64,000 nucleotides of DNA, taken from positions 1,495,501-1,559,500 of the forward strand of contig NC_070617.1 of assembly GCF_027172205.1 (NCBI RefSeq), read 5' to 3'. The notes below the pieces were generated by a model that saw nothing but the letters and a program-made list of their open reading frames with translations, had not been told where the DNA came from and ran no database searches. The translations under genes were made by a program, and so were the position numbers. Below are positions 11,815 to 25,400 of this stretch, piece after piece. The DNA is from Podarcis raffonei. Taxonomy: Eukaryota > Chordata > Lepidosauria > Squamata > Lacertidae. Every line of letters starts with the position of its first letter. Position 1 is the stretch's first letter.

Positions 11815-12590
11815 AAGACAGAAGTACTGTTTTGCAGTGACAGGGGCGGGCGGCTGGGGGGGACTCCCTGGTCCTGAATGGGGTAACTTTGCCCCTGAAG
11901 GACCAGGTGCGCAGCCTGGGAGTCATTTTGGACTCACAGCTGTCCATGGAGCCGCAGGTCCATTCTGTGTCCAGGGCAGCTGTCTACCAGCTCCATCTGG
12001 TATGCAGGGTGAGACCTTACCTGCCCGCAGACTGTCTCGCCTGTGGTGAATGCTCCAGTTACCTCCTGCTTGGACAACTGCAATGCACTCTATGCGGGGC
12101 TACCTTTGAAGGTGACCTGGAAACTGCAACTAATCCAGAATGCGGCAGCTAGACTGGTGACTGCGAGTGGCGGCCGAGACTATATAACACCGATCTTCAA
12201 AGACCTACATTTGCTCCCAATACATTTCTGAGCACAATTCAAAGTGTTAGTGCTGACCTTTAGAGCCCTAAATGGCCTCAGCTCAGCCCAGTAGACCTGA
12301 AGGGGCATCTCCACCCCCATCGTTCAGCCCACACACAGCGAGAAGTGAGGTTGCAGGGAACCAGGCAGAGGGCCTTCTTGGTAGTAGTGCCTGCCCTGTG
12401 GAAAGCCCTCCCATCAGATGTCAAGGGAATAAACAACTATCTGAGTATCAGAAGACATCTGAAGGCAGCCCTGTTTAGTGTAGTTTTTAATGTTTGAAGT
12501 TTTATTCTGTTTTTAAGGTTCTGTTGAAAGCCACCCAGAGTAGCTGGGGAAACCCAGCCAGGTGGGCAGGGTATAAATAATAAATTGTTG

Positions 12591-12636
<46 letters not shown>
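11815..12636 (+). mobile_element. L2-type LINE 3' end
   Basis: Frame fragments on the plus strand match the C-terminal region of CR1/L2-superclade LINEs: LNPDKTEVLF, LKDQVRSLGVILDSQLSMEPQV, YAGLPLKVTWKLQLIQNAAARLV, WKALPSDVKG and RRHLKAALF. The frame is interrupted. The 3' UTR ends GTATAAATAATAAATTGTTG and runs into a (TTG)n tail (about 12590-12636). It is 5'-truncated and lies between genes A and B. Confidence 0.7.
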
Positions 12637-12921
12637 ATATTTAACTCAATCAGAAGTCAGAATTGAGGTTTCCTGTGATGCCCTTCATTCTTAACCCAAG
12701 TTTTGCTGTGATTACTACATTAGACCCTGTCCAACTCTTCAATTATATGAGTCTATATTCATTAAACTTCCCCAATGTTCAACATTATCCCCATTCCACT
12801 GATAGAAAGGATCCAGAAGAGAGTGTCTCAATTCTAATGTCACACTATTGAGTGTGATTTAATCTCAAATATTTATTTAAATGTACCATATAGAATTGAA
12901 CAGACAGACTTGTTAATTATT

Positions 12922-15900
12922 TTAATTCTTTCTTATGTTTAGCTGCTCTTTGCTATTCAGATCAGGTCTCAGTAAAATGACATAGCATTTTGGAGAAAAG
13001 ATGCAGCTCAGTAACCCAAAACTGGAGGACAAAATTGAGAAGATCTCCACGGCCACCATGTACTTCCCCTTGGTACTCAGATACGTGGGAACAAAGGACA
13101 GCCATACCGTGCAAAAGATCAACATGCTGAAGGTGATGAACTTGGCTTCATTGAAACTGTCCGGCAACTTTCTAGCTAAGAAGGCCAGCGTGAAGCTGAC
13201 AATGGCCAGGAGACACAGGAAGCCCAACACACAGTAAAGCATGACAGTCGACCCTTCATTGCATTCTAGCACAATTTCTTTTGGCATTGAGTGTTTGTCA
13301 AAGTCTGGGAATGGGGGAGTGGTTGCCAGCCACACACTACAGACTGTGGCTTGAATCAGGGAGCAGGACAGGACTATGGCGATGGCTAATTGTTTCCCCA
13401 CCCATTTCCTTATCCGGGACCCTGGCTTGGTGGCCATGAAAGCTAGCACCACAATGGTGGTTTTGGCCAATACGCAAGAAACTGCCACGGAGAAGATTAT
13501 GCTAAAAAGTATTTGTCGAAGGAGGCAGGTCACAACCTCCGGTTGTCCAATGAACAGCAGAGCAGAAAGGAAGGAGAGCAGGAGGGCGAGGAGGAGAGTG
13601 TAGGTGAGGCCCCTGTTGTTGGCTCTGACTATGGGTGTGTCCTTGTTCTTCATAAAGATTCCAAGCACAAAAGCTGTGATGCAAGAAAAGGAGACAGCAA
13701 CAGCGTCCAAGCTGATCCCCAGAAGCTCTTTGTGAGAAAGGAAGCTGATGGTTTTTGGAAGGCATGTATCCTGACCAGTGTTTGGATATTGATCTCCTGG
13801 ACATTGAAAGCAATCATCCATATCTGGAATCAGAATACAAAGAACACAGCAAGCATAAATGAGAATCTTAGCCCTTGCACCGTGCATCAATTCATTTCTT
13901 TCTTTCTTTGCAACAGTGTTGGTAGAAGAAAAATATCAAAGTTAATCTTGCAGTAGGAAAGGTATATATCCCTGTTCCCAGATACAGGGGTATGTTCAGG
14001 CCATGTGTTTTAAAGGGATGATGAAATATTTTTAAAAATGCATTTTCAGAAGGTTTGAAAGTGTTTTAGATATTCATACACCTCAGACTTCATACTTTCT
14101 ATATCACATTTATGTGCATATGCAGTTTTAAAAATATTTATATGTTTATATTCACATTTTGAAAACTGGAGTGGCAAATCTCCTTGAAGCATCATCCGAG
14201 GGGGTGATGATGTGCTATGTTGTCTTGTACAGAGAAAAGGGTGGTAATTAGTTTCTGTTTGCTTTTAAAAACTGATGTGGATAAGCAAGGTCATAGCTGT
14301 TCAATTTGATGAGCTACGGATTGGATCAACTATCTATATGAAATTTCTTACCTTTCCAGTTTGAGATTTTCCCTTCTGGACATGGAAAGCAATCATAGCA
14401 GCAAAATGGCTTTCCTTCTTTCTTGGTCCTACTATAACCTGGATGGCAGTGGTCATTACACATGGAAAGGGGCTGTGACTGTGCATAAAAAAAATAACAA
14501 TGTGCTTATATTGAGAGCCTTTATTATGGAAACTTTATCTCAGTCTTCTTTATCCATTTAAGAAAAGGCTTCACAGTGGGTTTGTGTAATAACATCAGTT
14601 CCAGAGGGCATGTCTGGGCCATTGAGAGATGTGACAGGAAAGATCAGGGAATGGATTTGACCCAATGAATTAAAAGCCACCTTCAACCTCTGAAATATCC
14701 CCAAATTGGAATGAGATTTATACCAGCATAGGAACTCATCTATATCTCTACCGTGAAAGAGGGGAACATTGAAAGGATAGAGGATTGCAAAAGTGCTCTT
14801 CAGCCACACCAGTGAGAGTCCAGGATGGCTTTAGATGCGTGGTTGAATCGTCATCAGATTTTCTCTACTACCAGCAAACTTTGACTAGAACAATGAAAAG
14901 GCCAAAGGACATTGCATAGCAATGAAGTTCCAGCATTATGCAAGGTGAATGTTTTGGTTCAAAGGCATGATTTCACTGGGGACAGTGAACTACAACCATT
15001 TGAGTATCTAGATAACTCACTTCTTGAATATTGAGGAAATTTATAAATGCACCCTGAAATATGCAAGGACTGCACCTGGTTAAATTGTTTGGGCCAGATG
15101 ATGAGATCCTCATGAATGGTGAAGACGTTGTCCAGGGAGGTCAGAGCATCTTTCTTATCTTGGAGAGTCGGAGGGTCTATCTTTCCAACTTTAACCCTGA
15201 AGAAGGTCTGGTTTGGGAGTGTGACCCAGTTTATAATGTCAAAGCCAGCAGCCAATTCCCCATTTTGATCAAAGGACACCATTTCCCCCACACTGTTGTT
15301 AAATGAAATACTTCTGAGAATACGGTGGAGCTAAATTATGAGGAAGGGAAATCGTAAGTGTGTAAAGGTGCAAAAGATGGAACTATGAAATATGGTGATA
15401 AAATTTTTTACTTGGAGTGTTCAGATTGTGTTCCCTTAAAAGTCTTTATACAGGCCAATGGCATCAACAGTAACAATAAGTCACCTAAAATTTCAGATGA
15501 GCTCCATTTTTACCCAAAAATGCATCTGGGGTGATACTATATGATAATCTTCTTCTAAATAAGTCATTTGGGGGGGGGGGATTGTGAATACCAGACTGCT
15601 CACGGAAGTACAGACCACTCTTTTACCTATGGTCGAATTACATTTCCAAGCAAAGGGGTGGGAAGCTGGTAAAAAACCCCTCTCCTTTTCTGGTAACTAC
15701 ATCCCACAAATCATACATAAATTCATTATGAGGTTTAAAATAGTTCCATTACAAAGATTTACCATCACTAGTTATAGTCAAACCACTGTTCAGCTTTTTA
15801 TAAGTTGCAGTGGGCAGGGTTTTGTGTGTTTTTTTAGAAGAAAGTCATTTCTTCAGCCACCATTTAAATGCCAGAACTCTATCCTTAATAATAATGCAAA

Positions 15901-17642
15901 TTTCTGAACCCTCTAAGCCAGGGGTAGTCAACCTTTTATACCTACTGCTTCTAATGTATCTTTCTTGTTGGTAAAATTTCCTTACCATCCACCAGTGCTC
16001 GATTAGGCTTGTGCCTTAGAACCCCCTACCGCCCACCTAGAATCCTGAAACGCCCACTAGTGGGCGGTAGGGACCAGGTTGACAACCCCTGATCTAAGCA
16101 TTGCTGTTGCACGAAATAGGTGGTGGTGTCTTCCATCTGATCAGGCCATTATGTTCAGGCCATCACCTGCCACTGTTGTGCCTTCAGAATCGTCCACCTT
16201 CCACCGCGTGACATTCCTGTGTATTTGAACTGTGATAAATAGCTGGCATGCAAACTATGTGCTATTGCATAGACAGCATTGTAGACGCTGTAACTATGAG
16301 CAGTCATGCCCATTTCAAACACAGAAACAGGAAGCATCTCCAGCCTCTCATTCCCAGAACACCTTTTCCAGTCCATCTTGTGTGCCGCAGAACTGGGAAA
16401 TGAACAGTCAAATGATTCTTCCCAGAACTCCCTGATGAAGCCATCTTCTTCTTCTGAAGCAGGGTTTCTGTTCTGAAGAAATGTGTGGAAAAGCAGCACC
16501 TCCTTTGAATGAACTGAAAGGGACAAAGCACCATGGAGAAAATGTATGTCCCAATCTCTTTGGAAGGGGAATGATGTGAAATCCATCTGGGCTGTCATAA
16601 TACAAATTTTAGCCATTGTCCCCCATGGCATATTCTCCATTTCTGCAATCTGAGGCATTGCTCTCAAAACCACCATGGTCTGAATTTCTCCATGCACAAG
16701 CACAACATGGGCAGTACTTGACATAACGACATTGAATGTCTTAACTCCTTCTCCTACCATGTCTACAAAGCCACTGGAAGAAGTTAGTTTGGGGAATTTT
16801 TCTATGAAGTCAAAGCAGATGCCACCCTGGGAAAGCAGAGGAAGTATGTTCTCTATAAAGCTCTCTGTGTTGTCGTCATCCTGGGAAACAACTCCAATCC
16901 ACGTCCATGAGAAATGCAGAAGTAAGTGGAGAATTCCCTTGTACTGAAAGGCGCCATTTGGGAACATCCGGTGGAAGAAAACAGCCTGAGTTTCATTATT
17001 CATGACTGGAGAAGAGCCATATATGAGCTAGTTTTGAGAAGGTAAGATAAGAGAAACATTTCTCGCTTTGTGAGTATGGAGACATGACAAATTGTGCTTT
17101 CCCCCTCAAATTGTTTTACCCTTGAATACCAAAACCAATCCAGTACTAAACATCTTTAAAGAAAGATTCATATGGATGTAATGAATCAGATATATAATCT
17201 TAGATAATATATCTGACCTGTGGTCCGGCTCACCCCATTCCTCACCCTTCACCACTCTGGTAACTACATGACTATATAAGCTAGGGAAAACTTTCACATT
17301 CAATATATTAGATGGGTAAAAAATCTCTTGAACTGAATTCATGCTATATTTAGGTGGCCTGGGAAAATTTAGCTAATGGTCCATCAAAGAAGGACAAGTA
17401 GTAGGATATTACCTTGGGTCACTGAGCCATGAGACCTTGTCCATTTTTATGACTTTGGTACAAAAATGAGTAAGGTAGATAGATAATAGATGATAGATAG
17501 ATAGATGATAGATAGATATAGATAGATAGATGATAGATGATAGATGATAGATGATAGATGATAGATAGATAGATAGATAGATGATAGATAATAGATAGAT
17601 ATAGCTAGATAGCTAGATAGCTAGCTAGATAGCTAGCTAGAT

Positions 17643-17685
<43 letters not shown>

Positions 17686-17904
17686 GATAGATGACAGATA
17701 GATAGATAGATAGATAGATGATAGATAGATGATAGATAGATAGATAGATGATAGATGATAGATGATAGATGATAGATGATGATAGATGATGATAGATGAT
17801 AGATAGATAGATATAGATAGATAGATAGATGATAGATGATAGATAGATGATGATAGATGATAGATGATAGATGATAGATGATAGATGATAGATGATAGAT
17901 AGAT

Positions 17905-17943
<39 letters not shown>

Positions 17944-17977
17944 GATAGATGATAGATAGATAGATAGATAGATAGAT

Positions 17978-18024
<47 letters not shown>

Positions 18025-20483
18025 GATAGATAGATAGATGATAAATAATAGATAGATAGCTAGATAGATAGATATAGCTAGATAGATAGATGATAGATAG
18101 ATAGATAGATAGATGATGATGATAGATAGATAGATAGATGATAGATAGATGATAGATGATAGATAGATGATAGATAGATGATATAGATAGACCACAAGGT
18201 TTATTTTTTTCAAACTGAACCATGAGACCTTATCAATTTTTGTTACTTTGGGTACAAAAACGAATAAGGTAGATAGATGGATAAACCCCAAGGTTTATTT
18301 TATTTCAATAATATTCTGAATGTGTCTATCTATTTCATTCACAACTTTTCCAGTCTGCAAGACGCATCAAGATGGAGGTGAATGGCATTCAAATGACTTG
18401 TTCAACTTAGAGGTTCCCCACACACGTCTTACTTGTGGCATCTTGTACATGCACAGGATAGTTGCCATGTGAAAACAGACATTAGAGTTTGGTCCCCCGA
18501 TGACTGCTACTAGAGTATTCTCAACATCACACTTGTAGTTAGGGATGAACTTGGCCCGTCTAGAGAGAAGTTCTATGGAGGCTTGATAGGTCCAGCTGGC
18601 ACTGAAATGACTGTTATAGATGTGGAATCCAAGGGTGACATTGCGCAAGATTTGGGGGTTGGCATTGATCTCCTTCACAGCAAATGCCAAGGCCAGGATG
18701 TGCTGGTAGTTCTGAGTCAGGACCCTTTATCAAGTGTCATATGGTGAGAGTCATGTGTTACATTTTACACCATCGGCTTCAGTTCATTCACAATATTTCA
18801 GTTCACTGTATATTTAATTAACATATTGCACATGAATGGCTTTTAAGGCCAAGGTCCAAAGTATTTTAAACAATGACCTCCAACTTCAAACATCATCTCA
18901 TTTACAAGCATACAGTCATTGTGTTGCAAACAGAAGCAGCAGCAGCAGCAATAGAAATTTGCAGCACAACTATACAGGTCATTGGGAAGGAAGAGGACAT
19001 TATATGATACTCTGACCTGTCTTTCCATGGCTGCATTAGTGCCTACTCCTTAAGCCCTATCCAGGCATGCCACTTCATTGAACAGGAAAAGCTGCAAGGT
19101 TTTCAGCGAAGGCAATGAGATTAAGATCTATTGTTTATTATTGATGTAAACCTCTAAAATGTATTATGTATAATTAAGTTTTTATGTCTATCTTCAGTAT
19201 ATTTTACTTTATTTTTTTTTATAATATTTTTATTAAACAATTTTTATATTAATACAAACAAAACATACATGAACAAGCAACAAACAATAACAGAACAAAA
19301 AACAAGTACCACTTCATATCCTAATTTCTTAAACCTTACTTCCTCGACTTCCTCTTGCCTCCCGTTTCTGTATTCCAAGTTCTTATAATTATTCAGCGAA
19401 TCTTCCCTTATTTTACTATAAATTTATGTTAATCATCCTTATTCTCTTTGTCTTAACCATTACTAATAGTAACCATTTATTTTAAACCCAACATCATTCT
19501 AGCTGTCATTAATTTTATAGTATTTCTTTAAATAGTCCTTAAACTTTTTCCATTCCTCTTCCGCCGCTTCTCTTCCCTGGTTTCGGATTCTGCTCGTCAT
19601 TTCTGCCACAGTATATTTTACTTTATTGCTATGGCTAGTTGCAGCTGCAAATAAAGATTCTTCTGATCTGATCATGTGAAGTAGAACAGATCAAGCAAGC
19701 TAGAGTCCCTGATGTTTTCCTCATTGCCCTCTTGAAACTCTACTTCAAGCTTCAGAAACATTTAATCCTGGACAAATATTTTCTTTCGTCAAGACTCCTC
19801 AGAGCATCACTCTTCCTAAACTCTTGGAAATCAGCAGCTCTCACAACATTTGTTATGGCTTTAATGTTGATGAAGAAACCCTGAAATATTTCATTGAAAC
19901 TCAAGACATTACATATAGTATCCCTCTTTATATCAGTTCCAAGAAAAGTCCCAAACGTTTAGCATCAAAATGGAGAGATAGTGATCATCTCTATGAAGTA
20001 CAATTGAAAGCAATATGCTGTCCAGACTACTACATAACGAGAAAATGATTAATCCGTAGTTTGCTCATCCTCGCATTAAAAAGAGGGACAGAGATTTCAG
20101 ATATCCTCAATAATAATCCCCCAAACTAACTGACTGACCCTAAAGACAATCAATAAAGCAATATGCACTTCCAACAGTTTGTTCCCAAATCCCGTACAAA
20201 AGAGCAGCATGACTTGGAATAGTATCACTAAAAGAGTATGATATGGCTTTAAAGCAACATACATGTGGTCATCAGAAAGTTCCTGAGCCGGATGTTTTTC
20301 AAAGGATATGGTGCTTGAAGATATGTAGATCTGGGAAATAATGCCAGCGATGATGAGGTCTCCTGACTGATAATATTTGTGAATTATAGGAACAGGTTCT
20401 TTGATAGAACATTGAGGAAGAGGAGCAAGCATGCATATCCCCTGGGACAGCAGTAGGAACACCACCACCCCAAATAATGCCAT
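12922..20483 (-). CDS. Vomeronasal type-2 receptor gene B (intact, 885 aa)
   Basis: Exons on the minus strand: 1, 20263-20483; 2, 18433-18724; 3, 16167-17027; 4, 15076-15330; 5, 14352-14478; 6, 12922-13823. Phases fit and the joined frame is open. Residues 1-17 ([17 protein letters not shown]) are a clear signal peptide. Residues 74-543 form the ligand-binding flytrap. Residues 544-586 are the Cys-rich linker ([26 protein letters not shown]). Residues 620-860 hold seven helices with [22 protein letters not shown] and [13 protein letters not shown]. Exon 4 is 255 bp, 27 bp longer than in its neighbours, adding nine residues near [13 protein letters not shown]. The exon 2 acceptor is AAAG with a weak pyrimidine tract, the poorest splice site in this gene. 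The signal peptide differs from the C/D/E type, suggesting another subfamily. It should bind ligand at the vomeronasal dendrite and couple to Go (family knowledge). Confidence 0.92.
15919..16091. mobile_element. hAT-type MITE in intron 3 of gene B
   Basis: The ends CAGGGGTAGTCAACCT and AGGTTGACAACCCCTG are inverted. They are flanked by an 8-bp duplication, CTCTAAGC and ATCTAAGC (7 of 8 match). It is 173 bp and non-coding. The CAGGGGT...CCCCTG ends and 8-bp target duplication fit hAT elements. Confidence 0.8.
17477..18192. repeat. (GATA)n microsatellite array in intron 2 of gene B
   Basis: About 700 bp of GATA units mixed with GATGATA, GATATA and GCTA variants. It creates long artefactual frames of I/Y/L/S/H residues on the minus strand. 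A short outlier of the same motif lies near 18267, inside a repeated flank (TTTTTGT.ACTTTGG.TACAAAAACGA). Confidence 0.97.
19213..19608 (-). mobile_element. 5'-truncated L1 3' end in intron 1 of gene B
   Basis: It is flanked by a perfect 19-bp target-site duplication, CAGTATATTTTACTTTATT, at 19195-19213 and 19609-19627 (the tail T is shared). The minus strand ends in a poly(A) tract (the T run at 19212-19220). The right part matches the antisense of the L1 ORF2 C-terminus (AEMTGRI.DQG...[11 protein letters not shown]) seen in the full-length L1 at 34040-40180. Confidence 0.88.
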
Positions 20484-21272
20484 CTTGCAGAGAGTTTAAT
20501 GGTAGACACCAAGCCATCTGCTCTGTGATTCTTATTCAGCAGAATTTGAATTATCACTCACCCAGCTGATTCAAGGGCAAAAAATACAGAATAAAGAATA
20601 CGTGGCCATTCAGAGCTATGTCTATAGGCCCAGCTCTGAGTGACTCTTAGATATTAATAACATCCCTTAGTCTTTGACTGTTATTTTGCATGGGACCAGT
20701 AGACCGCCCCAAGGATAGGGGGAAGAAGTACAAATAATGGTGATTAATTTGATAATTGCAGGCCTGTTAAGAACTTAATCTGATTCATTGTTTCTCTGCA
20801 ATATTGCAAAAGAAAACATGTTTTTCACATCTCAGCTGAAGTCTTCTCTGGAAAATCCTCAGTGGAAGGAAGTTTTAACTTGTTATAGTTACAAATGTGT
20901 TCACAACTGAGGTCTTAAAATGAAAAACAGCACAGGCATGTAACTGGTTTGAACTATATTTAATCACTGAGGTGGAGTCAACTTTTGCAGAAGTTCCAAA
21001 TGGACCCTTATTTTGAAAACTTGAATGTTTTAGAATTCAAATGAAAAACCACATTTGGTCCTTCTTTGTGGTGTCACTGCATCTGGGGGGAGACAGTCAA
21101 TAGAGCTTCTTGTGCCACCGTGCCCATTGATAAGATGTCTGGCACATGGGCTCTGTCTGAATGACCCGCCCTTCACCATGAGGTTATGGCAAGCTGCAAC
21201 AAATAGAAAATAGAATTTTAAAATAGATACAAAAGAGTAGAATTTCAACATCTCTACTTTCTCCTGCTGTCT

Positions 21273-21712
21273 TCAGCTGATCCAGCCTTTCACGGATAAC
21301 ACATGCTTTGAATATGAACACAGAAATGCTTCCCTTAAAAAAACCTGGAGATGTTTGGACTGTGTTTCATAGCAGTCACGTTTGGTGCTCCTTGTTGTGG
21401 TCTTCACTTCAAAAGAGAGAGAACCCTGAAGATACTGCGAGTCATTAGGAGAAATCGAGAAATCAAAGCTGATTTCATGGAAAGCTGTTGTGATCCAGAC
21501 TTTTGCCCCTATTTCCTTCTCAAACACACTGCTGTGTAATGAGCAGGATACAATGATTTCCATTACACTGGTTAAATAGCAAAGAAACATCCTGACTTGT
21601 CTCCAGAGGAGGAAAGGTTCACTTGGGCTGATCGGGTTTTTAAAATGATTCAAATTACTTTCTTTCAATGTTTTGGATAAGGCAATGCAAATCCCTCTGC
21701 TGTGGGTCAGGC
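21273..21712 (-). pseudogene. Isolated V2R exon-3-like relic between genes B and C
   Basis: The minus frame carries RGICIALSKTLKES, then GAKVWITTAFHEISFDFS, YLQGSLSFEVKTTTR and FLREAFLCSYSK. These follow the order of V2R exon 3 words ([42 protein letters not shown]) but are divergent. The segment is about half a normal exon 3, with no flanking exons found nearby. It probably comes from a V2R subfamily other than A-E. Confidence 0.6.
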
Positions 21713-22239
21713 CTTAAGCAACTCAGGCCTGCAACTCAGGTCTCAAACTTCAACACTTGTACACTGACATCAGCAGAAGTCATGTAAATCTTTTCCAAAG
21801 TACAAAACTTAAACAGACTGGAAAATACTCACCTTTTCTCCACACAGGCTATTATAGCAACAATTATGGATTATTTTTTCTGGAAGTGCAATAAGTATTC
21901 AGTTGCTTCTGTTGATTAAAAAAATTAGGTTTTGATCCAGACAGTTTTAGTAGTTTAGCCTATTTCACTCAAAGATAAGTACTATTATGAGTCTGAATCC
22001 AGCCCAGTATCTCACATATATTTTCTTTTGTCTAGATATTGAGAAGTCAATTAAACATAAATATTGTACATCAATGAGACTATTCTATGTTTCATTTATT
22101 TCAAACAGTATTCTAAATATGAGTAAGTCTAGATCCAAACCACACTTCACATTTCATTTTATCTACAGTAAATAAATAATAAAGAATGCAACAGCAACAT
22201 AGGTCTCAGTCCAATAAATTACAGCATAATTTAGCCCAT

Positions 22240-22370
22240 GTGTATTATTTTTCTTTATTAGATTCCTAGACTACCCTTCATCCGAAGACCACAGGGCATT
22301 TTACAGTATAAAAACATAAAAATACATACCATAATAACAAAACCAATACACTCCCCCACAGTACAAAAGG
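22240..22370 (-). repeat. Probable LINE 3' UTR fragment
   Basis: The plus strand reads TTTCTTTATTAGATTCC, then CCTTCATCCGAAGACCACAGGG, then ACAGTATAAAAACATAAAA. It resembles the antisense 3' tail of squamate LINE copies. The family is not resolved. Confidence 0.35.
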
Positions 22371-22471
22371 CCACAGGAATAATGAGTTATTTCTCTTTTT
22401 CCCTGGCTTAATTCCTGTCACTTACACATTGCTAATTTAAAATGGACCAGGGCCAAATAATTTAGAATATT

Positions 22472-25400
22472 TCATTGTTTTGTTCTTCTTAGCTGTTCCT
22501 TGTTGTTCAGCTCAGGTCTCAACAGAATGATATAGAGCTTTGGAGAAAAGATACAAACCAGTAACCCAGCACTGGAGGCCAAGATGGAGAAAATCTCCAC
22601 GGCAACCATATATTTCCCCCTTGTGCTGAGATAGGTTGGGACAAAGGTCAACCAAACACTGCAAAAGACCAACATACTGAAGGTGATAAACTTGGCCTCA
22701 TTAAAACTATCAGGCAACTTACGGGCTAGGAAAGCAACACAGAAGCTGACTTTGGCAAGCAAACCCATGAAGCCCAAGACGCAGTAAAACATGGCGACTG
22801 AGCCCTCATTACATTCTAGTATAATTTCTTTAACAACTGAGTGCATGTTGAAATCTGGGAATGGGGTAGAGGTTGAGAGCCACACCGTGCAAATAGTGGT
22901 TTGAATCAGGGAGGAGCCAAGAACAATGGAAACAGCCAGTCTTTTCCCCACCCATTTCCTCATTCGGGATCCAGGCATGGTGGCCATGAAAGCTAGAACG
23001 ACAATGGTGGTTTTGGCCAGAACACAAGACACAGCTGCCGTGAAGATAATGCCAAAAGCAGTTTGTCGAAGAAGACATGTCAGCGTTTTTGGTTGGCCAA
23101 TGAAGAGCAAAGCACAAAGGAAGGAGAGCAGGAGGAACATGAGGAGAGTGTAGGTGAGATTCCGGTTGTTGGCTTTGACAATGGGAGTGCCCTGGTGCTT
23201 AACAAAGATGCCAAGCACTAAAGCTGTAATGAATGAAAAGGAAAGAGCCAATATTGCCAAAGTCATCCCCAAAGCTTCTTCGTAAGACAGGAAAATTATG
23301 ACTTTTGGAATGCATGAATCCTGGGCATTATTTGGATACTGATCCTCTGGACATTGCAAACAGTCATCCATGTCTGGAAAAGAAAACATAAGGTTTGAAA
23401 TATGGGAGCCCTGTTTACAGAGGAATAATCAAGAATAAAGAAATAATAATAATCACTAGTTGGGGTAGCCAATATTAATTCTACAAAACCTAGAAAGATG
23501 TGTTCTTGGTAGATGTATGACAAACATATGTCTGTCTTTCGTATGCAATTATATATTCAGGATACTGTACTCAGAGATAGTAGGCGTAGAACCTAGTTGT
23601 GGATTCCACTCAGAAGGGGATACTAGCCCTGGAAATTCCATCCAGTTCTGTAAAAAAAAGGGGGGAGCATTCCGTAGATGGGGAGCCACTGCAGAGAAGA
23701 CCCGTTCTCATGTTACCACCCTCCTGGCCTCTTGAGGAGAAGACACACAAAGGAGGGCCTCAGAAGATGATCTCAGGGTCCAGGTAGGTTCACATGGGAA
23801 GAGGTGGTCCTTGAGGTATTGCGATCCTGAGCCATTTAAGGCTCTATGGGTCAAAACCAGCACTTTGAATTGGGCCCAGAAACTAATTGGTAGCCAGTGC
23901 AGTTGGACCAGGATTGGTGTAATATGTTCAAACTGTCTTGTTCCCTTGAGCAACCTGGCTGCTGAATTCTGCACTAGCTGAAGTTTCTGAACCATCTTCA
24001 GAGGCAGTCCTACGTATAACACATTGCAGTAATTTAACCTTGAGGTTACCAGAGCATAGACAACAGTAGTTAGGCTATCCCTGTCCAGATAGGGGCGTAG
24101 CTGGGCCACCAGATGAAGCTGGGTCAATTTGCACTACCCATGCAAAGTAAAATTAAATAACACAGCATGTGCAAAGAGATAGTTAAATATCTTGAGATTA
24201 AGTCATATGTGAAAGTTTTCCATTATACTACTTACCCTTCTGGTTTGAGATCTTCCCTTCTGGACAGGGAAGGCAATCATAGCAGCAGAATGGCTCCCCT
24301 TCCTTCTTGGTTCGACTATAACCCAAATGGCAATTGTCATTACAAAGAGAAAGGGGCAGTGCCTGTAGATAAAATCATAGAAACATATATGCTATAAACA
24401 TGGTGTCCCCAGACTGACTCCAACATCTGCATCTCTTAGGACAGGTGTGGGGGACCTTCAGGTCTTGGCAATGCTTGCTGGGAATATGGGTGTTGCAGTT
24501 CAGAAAAGTCTGGAGACCTGAAGGTTCCTCACTCTTGTCTTAGGGAAAGGGCCATAGCTCAAGAGTAGAATATCTGCTTTGCATGCATAAGCTCCTGGGT
24601 TCAATCCCAGGCATCTCCAGTTAGGGTTCAGAAAAACCTTGGTCTTGAACCCTAGAGACCAGTTTCCAGTCAGTGTCAACTCTACTGAGCTAGATGGGTC
24701 AGTTGTCTGACTGGTTATAAAGCCTCTTCCTGTGTTGCTATGTATATTGAATGGAATGTAAGAAAAGCAGTGTCTAGAAACATCTCATCATATCATGATC
24801 ATGATTACCATTAAACTTATTTATTTCATTTATCACTTTGATACAAAACAACCTGAAGGAATCTTACAATATACAGAATAAAGTAAAAATGCAAGAATAG
24901 CACAAGAGGGTAAAAACACAATGAACAACAAAGCACTAAATAGCATTATGCACTAGTTCTCATAGAGTTGTATGCCATATGTGGTCCATGCAATTAGGAC
25001 AACTGTATGAGCAGGGTCTTCATTGCACCAAGTCCCTATAAATAGATAGCCATGTGCATATGTAAACAAACATGTTCACATCTGCCATGCCACATGCAAA
25101 CATGGCGGACATGATTAGCAATGGCACAGTTTGTGGCATGCTCCAAAGGGTGTGAGCCTACCTGCCAGTGTGTAAATGAAGATGCAAAGGAAGATGACTA
25201 CAGACAGATGTTTTGCCATGACACTTTTTAGATAGAGCCCACAAAAATGGGCCTGAACTGTACCTGGTTAAATCTGCTGGGCCACACAATTGCATCCTCA
25301 TGAATGGTGAACTGTTTGCCCGAGGCGGCCTGTGGGTCTATCCCACCAACTCTTACTTGAAGAATGGACTGGTTTGCGAGTGTCACCCAGTTCATTATAT

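Noticed and set aside
17605-18291. Long minus-strand open frames rich in Ile, Tyr, Leu, Ser and His
   Set aside because: They are the translation of the GATA microsatellite, open in several frames because the repeat lacks stops in those phases.
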